A DNA stretch of 64,000 nt from UBA11891 sp049890035 (lineage in GTDB: Bacteria > Bacteroidota > Bacteroidia > Flavobacteriales > Flavobacteriaceae). The stretch is from the NCBI GenBank assembly GCA_049890035.1, contig JBMHCG010000032.1, positions 62,001 to 126,000 on the forward strand. Direction: 5' to 3'. Made by a program: the position numbers and the translations under genes. Positions 17,785-25,003 of this stretch are shown here, piece after piece; positions within the stretch are counted from its first letter, which is position 1; every line of letters starts with the position of its first letter. The notes under the pieces were generated by a model. The model had not been told where the DNA came from and did no database searches. It worked only from the letters and a program-made list of their open reading frames with translations.

Positions 17785-18553
17785 ACTCAATGTCGTTAAA
17801 GTAGGCGGAGCCGTTATTGAGGAGGAAGCTCAATTGCTTCCTTTCCTAAAAGATTTTGCTGCCTTAAAGGGACCTAAGATCTTGGTGCATGGGGGCGGAA
17901 AAAAAGCCAGCCTTTGGGCCGAAAAAATGGGAATCCCTGTGCAGATGAAAGACGGACGAAGAATTACCGATGCTGCCACTTTGGAACTCATCTCGGGGAT
18001 TTATGCTGGACAAGTCAATAAAACCATCGTGGCCCACCTACAATCTTTTGGCTGCAATGCCTTGGGTTTGTCAGGGGCCGACGGCAACGCCATCCGTGCA
18101 AATAAACGTCCTGTAAAGGCCATCGATTTTGGTTTTGTGGGCGATGTAACAGCTGTCAACGCCAACCTGTACCAACACCTATTAGAGCAGTCACTGGTGC
18201 CGGTGTGCTGCGCCCTCACCCACGACGGCAACGGGCAACTGTTGAATACCAATGCCGACACCATCACAGCAGCAATTGGCAAGGCCCTAGCAAAACAGTA
18301 TGCGACCAAAATCAGCTATTGTTTTGAATTGCCCGGGGTGATGGAAGACATCCACCAAGCCGATTCTCTCATCGAGAAAATCAACCTGGAAAGCTATCAC
18401 AATTTACTGCTGAATAATACCATCTCTGCTGGCATGCTCCCCAAACTACACAACGCCTTTGACGCCCTTCAGGCTGGCGTCGCCGAAGTTGCTATTGGCG
18501 CCACGAAAATGATCCATGATAACATCCCCTACACTTCAATAACCCTACAATGA
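17777..18553 (+). CDS. argB: acetylglutamate kinase (N-acylglutamate kinase)
   Basis: A 258-residue amino-acid kinase. Visible are VVKVGGAVIEEE (residues 5-16), ILVHGGGKKASLWAEKMG, DGRRITDAATLEL and the C-terminal GTISAGMLPKL-like segment (NNTISAGMLPKL) where substrate and Mg-ATP bind. It phosphorylates N-acylglutamate. The short N-terminus lacks the extra helix of arginine-sensitive hexameric enzymes, so feedback inhibition at this step is not predicted. That fits control by attenuation. It overlaps argF' by eight bases and argE by four. Confidence 0.93.
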   Translation: MLKLNVVKVGGAVIEEEAQLLPFLKDFAALKGPKILVHGGGKKASLWAEKMGIPVQMKDGRRITDAATLELISGIYAGQVNKTIVAHLQSFGCNALGLSGADGNAIRANKRPVKAIDFGFVGDVTAVNANLYQHLLEQSLVPVCCALTHDGNGQLLNTNADTITAAIGKALAKQYATKISYCFELPGVMEDIHQADSLIEKINLESYHNLLLNNTISAGMLPKLHNAFDALQAGVAEVAIGATKMIHDNIPYTSITLQ

Positions 18554-19605
18554 ACGCACTTACCCAAGAAGCCATCGCCCTGTTAAAGGATTTGATCGCC
18601 ATACAATCGTTCTCCAGCGCAGAAGATCAAACGGCAGCCCGCATTGAGCAATGGTTTAGCGATCACTATATTCCCTGTGAGCGCATACAAAACAATGTGT
18701 TTGCCTGTAACGCCCATTTTAAGGAGGACAAACCGACCCTTTTACTCAATTCCCACCATGATACGGTGAAACCCAACTCGGCTTACACCAAAGACCCCTT
18801 TCACCCGCATGTAGAAGACGGAAAGCTTTACGGCCTGGGAAGTAATGATGCCGGGGGCGCCTTGGTTTCGCTCATCGCTTTGTTCACCCATTATTATGAA
18901 CATCCCAATCCCAGCTACAATCTCATTATAGCCGCTACTGCCGAGGAGGAAAGCTCTGGACCCAACGGTTTAAACAGTTTATTGCCACAGCTGCCCCCCA
19001 TCGATGTAGCTATCGTCGGAGAACCTACTTTAATGCAATTGGCTATTGCTGAAAAAGGATTGGTGGTTTTCGACGGAAAAGTAGAAGGGACTGCCAGCCA
19101 TGCGGCGCATCCCAATGCCGATAATCCCATCTTAAAACTCCCCAAGGTCATCGAATGGTTACAGGCCTTTTCTTTTGAAAAAAGCTCTGACGTATTGGGC
19201 CCCGTAAAACTCACCGTGACCCAAGTCAATGCGGGGAAACAACACAATGTGGTTCCCGCAGCGGTGGACTTGGTCATTGATGTACGTGTAAACGACTGCT
19301 ACAGCAACCAAGAGATTGTCGATTTACTACAAAAAGACGCTCCATTGACCTTGACTCCGCGCTCAACCGATTTAAATTCCTCGGCCATCCCCATCGACCA
19401 CCCCCTGGTAGCAGCAGGTCTTGCACTTGGACGGGAAACCTATGGCTCGCCGACCCTTTCCGACCAAGCGAAGCTGAGTTGTCCCTCCTTAAAATTAGGC
19501 CCTGGAGATTCGACCCGCTCCCATACGGCCGATGAATATATCTATGTACAAGAGATCGAAGAAGGCATTGCACTCTATATTGCATTATTAAACAAAATTC
19601 TATAA
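18550..19605 (+). CDS. argE: acylornithine/acylcitrulline deacylase
   Basis: A 351-residue M20-family zinc amidohydrolase. Metal ligands sit in NSHHDTV (near residue 70), LGSNDAGGAL (Asp), TAEEESSG (Glu-Glu) and a C-terminal HTADEYI. It hydrolyses the N-acyl group. With ArgF' as the carbamoylase, the natural substrate is probably acylcitrulline, delivering citrulline to ArgG. It overlaps argB by four bases and is two bases ahead of argH. Confidence 0.92.
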   Translation: MNALTQEAIALLKDLIAIQSFSSAEDQTAARIEQWFSDHYIPCERIQNNVFACNAHFKEDKPTLLLNSHHDTVKPNSAYTKDPFHPHVEDGKLYGLGSNDAGGALVSLIALFTHYYEHPNPSYNLIIAATAEEESSGPNGLNSLLPQLPPIDVAIVGEPTLMQLAIAEKGLVVFDGKVEGTASHAAHPNADNPILKLPKVIEWLQAFSFEKSSDVLGPVKLTVTQVNAGKQHNVVPAAVDLVIDVRVNDCYSNQEIVDLLQKDAPLTLTPRSTDLNSSAIPIDHPLVAAGLALGRETYGSPTLSDQAKLSCPSLKLGPGDSTRSHTADEYIYVQEIEEGIALYIALLNKIL

Positions 19606-19607
19606 GC

Positions 19608-20888
19608 ATGAAACTTTGGCAAAAAGGGGCTGCTGCCCACCAAAAAGTGGATCATTTTACTGTGGGGAAAGACCGCGAATACGATCTGCAATTAGCTGCC
19701 TATGATTGTGAAGCCTCTATGGCACACGCCCGTATGTTGGCCAAAATAGGTTTACTTACCACAGAAGAAGCCGCTGCTTTGGTCGCGGTCTTAAACGAAT
19801 TAAAACAAGCTGCACAAGAGGGTCGCTTTACCATTGAGGCGGAACACGAAGACATGCACTCCAAAATTGAGCATGTATTGACGGAAAAATTGGGCGATTT
19901 GGGGAAAAAGATTCATACTGCCCGTTCCCGTAACGACCAAGTCCTGGTCGCCATGCATTTGTACCTTAAAGAAGAATTAAAAACGATAAAAACACAGGTC
20001 GTTGCCTTGTTTGACTTGTTGTTGGTATTGGCCGAAAAACACAAAGGGGAACTGATCCCGGGCTACACCCACCTGCAAGTGGCCATGCCCTCCTCAGTGG
20101 GCCTATGGCTTGCTGCCTATGCCGAAAGTTTGATTGACGATCTCCATTTTTGGCAAAGTGCCTATACCATAGCTGACCAAAACCCTCTGGGGAGTGCCGC
20201 AGGCTATGGAAGCGCCTTCCCCATTGACCGGGAATTTACGACCGAAGCCCTCGGTTTTGAACAACTTAAGGTCAATGCCGTAGCCGCCCAAATGAGCCGA
20301 GGCAAATTGGAAAAAAGCACCGCCATGGCCTTGGCCAGTATTGGTAGTACCCTAGCCAAACTGAGTATGGATATTTGTCTCTATATGGGGCAGGATTTTA
20401 ACTTTATCTCCTTCCCCGATAAGTTGACCACCGGTTCCAGTATTATGCCCCATAAAAAGAACCCCGACCTCTTTGAATTGGTCCGCGGAAAGTGCAACGC
20501 CTTGCAGGCCCTCCCCAACCAGTTGGCCCTGTTGACCACCAACCTTCCCAGCGGCTACCACCGTGAATTGCAACTGGCCAAAGGACCCATCATTGAAGCG
20601 GTACAGGAGATGAAAGCCTGTTTGGATATGTTGTTGTTTAGCCTTCCCAACCTAAAGGTGAATAAAGCCATTACCGACCAAAAGAAATACGACTACCTCT
20701 TTAGTGTGGATACCCTTAATGCTGAGGTCTTGGCGGGGAAACCCTTCCGCGATGCCTACCGCGATTTGGGGAATGCCATAGAAGCGGGGGAATATACCCC
20801 CAACCGAAACATCCAACACACCCACCTGGGGAGTATTGGAAATTTGGGGCTGGACCTAATCAAAGCCAAAATGGATGCGATTAGATAA
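19608..20888 (+). CDS. argH: argininosuccinate lyase
   Basis: A 426-residue member of the fumarase/aspartase superfamily with the signature GSSIMPHKKNPD (around residue 275), HTARSRNDQV near residue 105 and GYTHLQVAMP near 150. It splits argininosuccinate into arginine and fumarate. It is the last gene of the nine-gene arginine operon; two bases separate it from argE. A hairpin within the repeat that follows may end transcription. Confidence 0.95.
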   Translation: MKLWQKGAAAHQKVDHFTVGKDREYDLQLAAYDCEASMAHARMLAKIGLLTTEEAAALVAVLNELKQAAQEGRFTIEAEHEDMHSKIEHVLTEKLGDLGKKIHTARSRNDQVLVAMHLYLKEELKTIKTQVVALFDLLLVLAEKHKGELIPGYTHLQVAMPSSVGLWLAAYAESLIDDLHFWQSAYTIADQNPLGSAAGYGSAFPIDREFTTEALGFEQLKVNAVAAQMSRGKLEKSTAMALASIGSTLAKLSMDICLYMGQDFNFISFPDKLTTGSSIMPHKKNPDLFELVRGKCNALQALPNQLALLTTNLPSGYHRELQLAKGPIIEAVQEMKACLDMLLFSLPNLKVNKAITDQKKYDYLFSVDTLNAEVLAGKPFRDAYRDLGNAIEAGEYTPNRNIQHTHLGSIGNLGLDLIKAKMDAIR

Positions 20889-20895
20889 ACGCTGG

Positions 20896-20987
20896 TGCAT
20901 GTCTGACCGTTGTCAGACAGTTTGTGACGCGTGTTGTACCTTCCTTCCTTTTTGCGGTACTTTCTAGGTTTTACTAAATAATGCCTA
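20896..20987 (+). repeat. accessory-block repeat, copy 1
   Basis: About 91 bases directly after argH. It contains the perfect hairpin GTCTGAC-CGTT-GTCAGAC (20901-20918), CTTCCTTCCTTT, and TTTCTAGGTTTTACTAAA (18 bases identical to copy 2), and ends AATGCCTA. The first hairpin may also act as a terminator for the arginine operon. The rest of the gap to 21181 holds no gene I can support. Confidence 0.7.
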
Positions 20988-21181
20988 TAAATCATATGAG
21001 TTTGAGTTTAATCCAAAGCTTATTGTATTTGTAGGAGTCGTTAAATCATTTAGCTTTGACTTTTGAAAATAAAATAGAAGCAAAGAAAATGCTTCGTCTT
21101 AGTGCCAAATCGGGATTCGAGTACATGTTATTTCCGCACTAATCATAACCGAGGACTTCGATACAGGGGAAATAAAAAAGT

Positions 21182-21596
21182 ATGGTATTAAAACGTATAA
21201 TAGCGTGGGGAAATGAGAATCCAAAAAGAATATTTGAAATTGATGGATTTGGAGCTATTTTGTCTGCTTTCCTCTTAGGAATTGTTTTGGTGAAATTGGA
21301 AAATCTTTTTGGAATCCCTAAACCAACTTTATACGTTCTTGCTTCATTTCCTGGTCTTTTCGCGATCTATGATTTTTACTCTTACTTTATAATTGATAAA
21401 AATTTAGGGTTCTTTCTAAAAGGAATAGCCATTTATTAACTTGGTATACTGCTGCTTATCAATTGTGTTATCGACTTATCATTGGAAAGAAATTACAACT
21501 TTGGGGTGGATTTATATTTTGACTGAAATCTTGATTGTTTTTACACTGGCAGCTATTGAATTCAGGGTTGCCAAAAAGCTAATCAAGTCGGAGTAA
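21182..21596 (+). pseudogene. frameshifted small four-helix membrane protein
   Basis: The first frame (21182-21439) encodes 85 residues with two membrane segments (GAILSAFLLGIVLVKL and LYVLASFPGLFAIYDFYSY) and stops at 21437-21439. Coding continues one base out of phase from 21432 to the TAA at 21594-21596 as FINLVYCCLSIVLSTYHWK..LGWIYILTEILIVFTLAAIEFRVAKKLIKSE, which supplies two more helices. Joined, they make a protein of about 137 residues of a style I associate with uncharacterised flavobacterial membrane proteins. One extra base near 21431 explains the break. The surroundings do not look like a +1 programmed site, so a mutation or sequencing error is most likely. Confidence 0.6.
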
Positions 21597-21625
21597 TTAA
21601 TGATAAAACATTTCCTCTAGCGCGC

Positions 21626-21716
21626 GCATGACTGTCGTCAGACAGCTTTGTAACACCTGCCCTACCTACCTTCCTTCCTTTAGCGGCATTTTCTAGGTTT
21701 TACTAAAAAATGCCTA
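21626..21716 (+). repeat. accessory-block repeat, copy 2
   Basis: A second copy of the element after argH. It has the hairpin CTGTC-GTCA-GACAG (21632-21645), CTTCCTTCCTTT, and a second stem GGCATTTT/AAAATGCC (21685-21692 with 21707-21714, loop of 14). It is preceded by CTAGCGCGCG (21617-21626), a string found again at 23395. It lies just downstream of the frameshifted membrane gene and upstream of the two-gene module. Confidence 0.7.
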
Positions 21717-21755
21717 CCTTGTAGTTAGCATAGATCCCAAATCTGTTCTACGACC

Positions 21756-21962
21756 ATGAAGCACCTACAAATATTCACACCAACCTCTACTGAAGAGATA
21801 GCAAATATTATTAACTCTCTAAATGTATTTTATGCTAATGAGAGTGGCACAATACATACTAAAAAAGAGCGTATTGTAACACCTAAGCAAAGACATAAGA
21901 GAAATAAACACCATAAAGGTTATATAGCCAATAGCTGCCTGCAATTAGAACAAACCATATAA
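21756..21962 (+). CDS. small hypothetical protein ahead of the two-gene module
   Basis: A 68-residue frame with a Lys/His/Arg-rich middle (KQRHKRNKHHKG) and no signal peptide or membrane segment. It ends four bases before the next ATG, so it could be the first gene of the same transcript. It has no family I recognise. Base composition is AT-rich like the rest of the block. It may equally be a chance frame. Confidence 0.35.
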   Translation: MKHLQIFTPTSTEEIANIINSLNVFYANESGTIHTKKERIVTPKQRHKRNKHHKGYIANSCLQLEQTI

Positions 21963-21966
21963 CGAA

Positions 21967-22815
21967 ATGAAATTTTTTGCCATAAGATACTTCTCAGTTA
22001 AAGCTTCTATCAAAATTTTTCCGTTAGATGATGGGCTTGAACCGAGAGACTTATTTACAGTTCCTATTCTCGAGAAGCAAGAAACACAATATTATGGAAG
22101 AAAATACACAGCTCGAATTCTAAATTCCGACCAAAACGACAATATTATACTTGGTTACCTACTCAAAAGTACTGACACACATTTAATTGAACTCGACCAA
22201 GAATTATTCAATGAAGAGGATATTCAAAATTGGGGAAAACTATTTTTTATAATTGACCGAACTAAACAAATAATTGTATTCGAACATAATTCAACTGTTG
22301 CTTCACCAGACAATGTTAAAAACGTGCTTCTAAGACTGACGTCTAACTACGCAAATTTTTTCGGATATGATATAATCCTTGACTTTTTAGTTGACAAATT
22401 TGCATTTTGGGAAATTATAAAAACGTCGAGTGGACTTTATCAAATCGGATTTGACTTAAATGCACCGAATTTATTCGGAGGGAGTAAAAAGGCAAATGAA
22501 TGGTTAGCCACACTAAAAGAAAAACACAATATGACAAAGGTAAGTGTAGACTTTAGAAATGGAAATGCTGACCTAACCTTCGATGAGCATGAATTGGAAT
22601 CTTACAGAAATTATGCGGATTCTGGCGGTGGAAAATGGACACTCGGAGTAATAGAAGAAGGCAGGAAGAAAAAATATCAGAGTGCCAATCATCTGAGAAG
22701 AAAAGAGATGGATTTCAACGCAGATAATCCAAGGACTATTAGAGAAAATCTTTTGGTTTTAATTGATAGATTTAAGAGTTTCATTGAAAGTATCGAAGAT
22801 ACCAATGAGGGATAA
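21967..22815 (+). CDS. uncharacterised cytosolic protein, candidate RexA-like partner
   Basis: A 282-residue soluble protein without signal peptide or membrane segments, AT-rich and unlike its housekeeping neighbours. Its first half alternates short strands (KFFAIRYFSVKASIKIFPL, LFFIIDRTKQIIVFEHN), followed by an acidic and amphipathic C-terminal half. I do not recognise a named domain. The gene overlaps the start of a small four-helix membrane protein, giving a layout of about 280 soluble residues plus a small polytopic membrane protein. That resembles phage-exclusion RexA/RexB by size and order. It is an architectural comparison, not demonstrated homology. Repeats on either side suggest acquisition as a unit. 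Confidence 0.6.
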   Translation: MKFFAIRYFSVKASIKIFPLDDGLEPRDLFTVPILEKQETQYYGRKYTARILNSDQNDNIILGYLLKSTDTHLIELDQELFNEEDIQNWGKLFFIIDRTKQIIVFEHNSTVASPDNVKNVLLRLTSNYANFFGYDIILDFLVDKFAFWEIIKTSSGLYQIGFDLNAPNLFGGSKKANEWLATLKEKHNMTKVSVDFRNGNADLTFDEHELESYRNYADSGGGKWTLGVIEEGRKKKYQSANHLRRKEMDFNADNPRTIRENLLVLIDRFKSFIESIEDTNEG

Positions 22816-23328
22816 GATTTTGATATTTATTTTAATATTAGTCCTTTCAATTTGGCTAAATATTTTCAGTGACCCGAGTACAATGAAACCATTACTTGAA
22901 AAACTAATTTTTAATTCGGTTTCAATCTTAGTTGGACTTTCTATTGCTATCGTTGGTATTTTTTTAAGTTCAATAAATACAGTTTATTTATCCATACATC
23001 GGCTGACAAAATCTAAAAATGGAGAAGAATCTTTTACCGACGAACAAATAGAGCTGATAAAATCAAAGCTAACTGATTTAGTGGATGAGCTAAAAGAAAA
23101 TTCTCTTTTTTCTTTATACACTTTTTTATTAGTTGTAATTCTCTTTTTCATTAAGGAGGCAGATTTTCCTTATTTAAATGGTTCATAGAAGTTAATATAA
23201 TTACGAAAGCATTTGTTTTTGACACTATAATTTTGATTGGAAATTTTTTGATTTTTTGGTCAATTATTGACTCCATGAATGTTGTTTTTAAAATAAGCAA
23301 GGCATTCGAACTAATAAGAGAAAAATAA
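22805..23328 (+). CDS. small four-helix membrane protein, probable -1 frameshift product
   Basis: It starts at ATG 22805, overlapping the 282-residue gene by 11 bases. Frame zero gives 127 residues with three membrane segments (ILIFILILVLSIWLNIF; SVSILVGLSIAIVGIFLSSI; LYTFLLVVILFFI) and stops at 23186-23188. Three codons earlier lies the heptamer T_TTA_AAT (23173-23179) in exact slippery register. A -1 slip there continues to TAA at 23326-23328 with WFIEVNIITKAF.. and a fourth helix (DTIILIGNFLIFWSII), for about 174 residues. AAGGAGG at 23153-23159 could stimulate the slip. The alternative is an ordinary frameshift mutation or a sequencing error. Function is unknown; a channel-type effector is a guess from topology. 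Confidence 0.55.
23153..23188 (+). promoter_or_regulatory. candidate programmed -1 ribosomal frameshift site
   Basis: AAGGAGG (23153-23159) complements the 16S anti-Shine-Dalgarno and lies 13 bases before the slippery heptamer TTTAAAT (23173-23179), whose frame-zero codons are TTA AAT. The frame-zero TAG follows at 23186. An upstream SD about 10-14 bases from an X_XXY_YYZ heptamer is the arrangement known to stimulate -1 slipping in dnaX. No clear downstream stem-loop was found. Confidence 0.5.
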
Positions 23329-23394
23329 CTGCAGGTAATAATGGCTATAATTCATTGTGGTTTTGTGCCACACTAAAGTAAAAGTATAATTACC

Positions 23395-23430
23395 CTAGCG
23401 CGCGTTTATAATGCGTGCCATACCTTACAC
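23395..23430 (+). repeat. accessory-block repeat, partial copy 3
   Basis: CTAGCGCGCG (identical to 21617-21626), then a stretch that aligns with the middle of copies 1 and 2 (TGCGTGCCATACCTTAC against CACCTGCCCTACCTACC in copy 2). The CTTCCTT and CTAGGTTTTACTAA parts are missing. It closes the two-gene module on its right side. Confidence 0.45.
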
Positions 23431-23436
23431 TCCTAA

Positions 23437-23652
23437 CCCACGTTTTTAACCCCCAACCAACCCAAAAAAAATCGTCATAAACCCATAAAACTAGGAGTGT
23501 TTTTAGGTCTGTTCTATACTGGCGGCTTGGCCTTGTTTGACTATGTCGATCGGGTGGACTTCCGCCTTTGGAAATTTATTTTTGATTTTCTGTTTTTTGA
23601 TGGTGCTATGGGGTGGATCGCCCATATCAATTTAAACCGTCCAAAAAAGTAA
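23437..23652 (+). pseudogene. decayed small membrane protein fragment
   Basis: An open frame without ATG reads KLGVFLGLFYTGGLALFDYVDRVDFRLWKF.. and ends FDGAMGWIAHINLNRPKK at TAA 23650-23652. The composition looks like a genuine two-helix membrane protein, but only a GTG at 23497 could start it, and that would cut the first helix short. It most likely lost its 5' end. From 23653 to 23914 I see no gene or RNA I can support; a minus-strand frame there (23541-23762) has unlikely composition. Confidence 0.3.
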
Positions 23653-23914
23653 ACGAACGCCTCCCCTCTCACACCCTCCAAAAACACGCCAAAGGGCATT
23701 GATTTTCTGTAAACACGCTCAACGAAAGGGTAAAAGCAGGGAGGTCCTTTCGCACGGCACACCAGCAGACAGCCGAAGCAGTGGCCGATAGGAGTTAACA
23801 GCCCAATCCAAAACTAGAACACAGCCACCTAAGGAGTATGGAAACCTTGGGCTAAAAGCCATAGAAGAAAAGATGGCGGCTCTTTAGGCACGCCATCACT
23901 CTTGCTCAAATACA

Positions 23915-23922
23915 TATCTTTG
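23915..23922 (+). promoter_or_regulatory. -7 promoter box of the DUF1624-type acyltransferase
   Basis: TATCTTTG matches TAnnTTTG and ends four bases before the ATG at 23927, predicting a leaderless transcript. No convincing -33 TTG was found. Confidence 0.45.
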
Positions 23923-23926
23923 ACAG

Positions 23927-25003
23927 ATGAATCCGAGGCTGCATTTCCTTGACGCCCTTCGCGCCTTGGCCATCCTAATGATGCTACAGGGACACTTTAT
24001 CAGTGGTCTATTGGACCCCGCTGGAATTGATACTTCACACTGGGGCTATCGGTTGTGGTTGTATTGCAGAGGGTTTACCGCTCCTGTTTTTTTCACCGTT
24101 ACTGGTTGGGTTTTTAGTTACTTATTATTTCGCAATCCACAGCAAGGCAGCACTAACCCCAGAATACGTAAAGGAATATGGCGCGCTATGGAATTATTGA
24201 TGTGGGGGTATTTGTTACGACTCAATCTGTTTTCATTATTGGGCGGTTCTGTTAATCCCGCTTTTTGGCAACCGGATGTGTTGCATGTTATCGCCCTTGG
24301 TTTGGTCTGTTTGTTGGGAATGTATTTTACTTTAGGGTATCATAAACTTAGCTTTGGCATGACGAACGGCCTGTTGTGTGTTCTCTTGTTTGTAACCGAA
24401 CCCATGTACTCGGGACAGGTTTTTCAATCGCTTCCGACCCCGGTTGCTGCCTATCTTACCCAAGCCAATGGAGGCGTATTTTATCTTTTCCCTTGGCTGG
24501 GATATGTTTTTTTGGGAGCCAGTTTGGCCACTTTGATTGATTTTGATTCGCCTGTCAAAAGACGTTATTTTTCAGTCATCGCACCCCTAGTTGGTATTCT
24601 AATCGTTACCCAGTCATCTGCTTTTTTAATGCTTGCTTACCGTTTGTTTGAGCTGCCATTACTAAAAGATATCGCCTATAATAATTACTTGTTTATCCGT
24701 CTTGGAGACGTACTGATATTGGTGGGGTTTTTTGTACTAGTAAGTCCCTGGCTACGATCGAAATGGTGGTTGCGCATTGGAAGTAAAACCCTTTCGATCT
24801 ATATTGTTCATTACTTTATTTTGTATGGGAGTTGGACGGGTTTTGGCCTCTACAAAGAGTACGCAAAAAGCGGATCAATTTATGAAGTATTGGTAGGCGT
24901 TGTATTGTTTGTGTTTTGTTGTGTTGCCCTTGTTGCCATCCACCCGCACATCATGCTGTGGATCAGAGAAAAATACAAACAATGGTTACCCCTACATATG
25001 TAG
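23927..25003 (+). CDS. DUF1624/HGSNAT-like membrane acyltransferase
   Basis: A 358-residue integral membrane protein with about ten hydrophobic helices. It opens with RLHFLDALRALAILMMLQGHFISGL, the hallmark N-terminus of the heparan-alpha-glucosaminide N-acetyltransferase/DUF1624 group (DxxRxxAxxxMxxxH); the histidine in LQGHF is the expected catalytic position. Such enzymes use acetyl-CoA to acylate extracytoplasmic sugars or related substrates, but the substrate here is unknown. The gene converges on lpdA, sharing a 12-base palindrome that holds both stop codons, so both proteins end PLHM. Confidence 0.82.
   Translation: MNPRLHFLDALRALAILMMLQGHFISGLLDPAGIDTSHWGYRLWLYCRGFTAPVFFTVTGWVFSYLLFRNPQQGSTNPRIRKGIWRAMELLMWGYLLRLNLFSLLGGSVNPAFWQPDVLHVIALGLVCLLGMYFTLGYHKLSFGMTNGLLCVLLFVTEPMYSGQVFQSLPTPVAAYLTQANGGVFYLFPWLGYVFLGASLATLIDFDSPVKRRYFSVIAPLVGILIVTQSSAFLMLAYRLFELPLLKDIAYNNYLFIRLGDVLILVGFFVLVSPWLRSKWWLRIGSKTLSIYIVHYFILYGSWTGFGLYKEYAKSGSIYEVLVGVVLFVFCCVALVAIHPHIMLWIREKYKQWLPLHM

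Noticed and set aside
21437..21439. Programmed +1 frameshift in the 21182 gene
   Set aside because: The stop context TAT TAA C and the distance to the AAAGGA upstream do not match prfB-type or other known +1 sites; a single-base indel is simpler.
20889..23430. Integron gene-cassette array
   Set aside because: Repeats separate small units, but no attC-like RYYYAAC/GTTRRRY pairs and no IntI-type integrase were seen in the window.
23541..23762. Minus-strand 73-residue open frame
   Set aside because: It overlaps the decayed plus-strand membrane gene, has unlikely composition and no promoter or start context.
23653..23914. Structured RNA gene upstream of the 23927 acyltransferase
   Set aside because: I looked for RNase P, tmRNA, 6S and SRP signatures and found none of their conserved cores.
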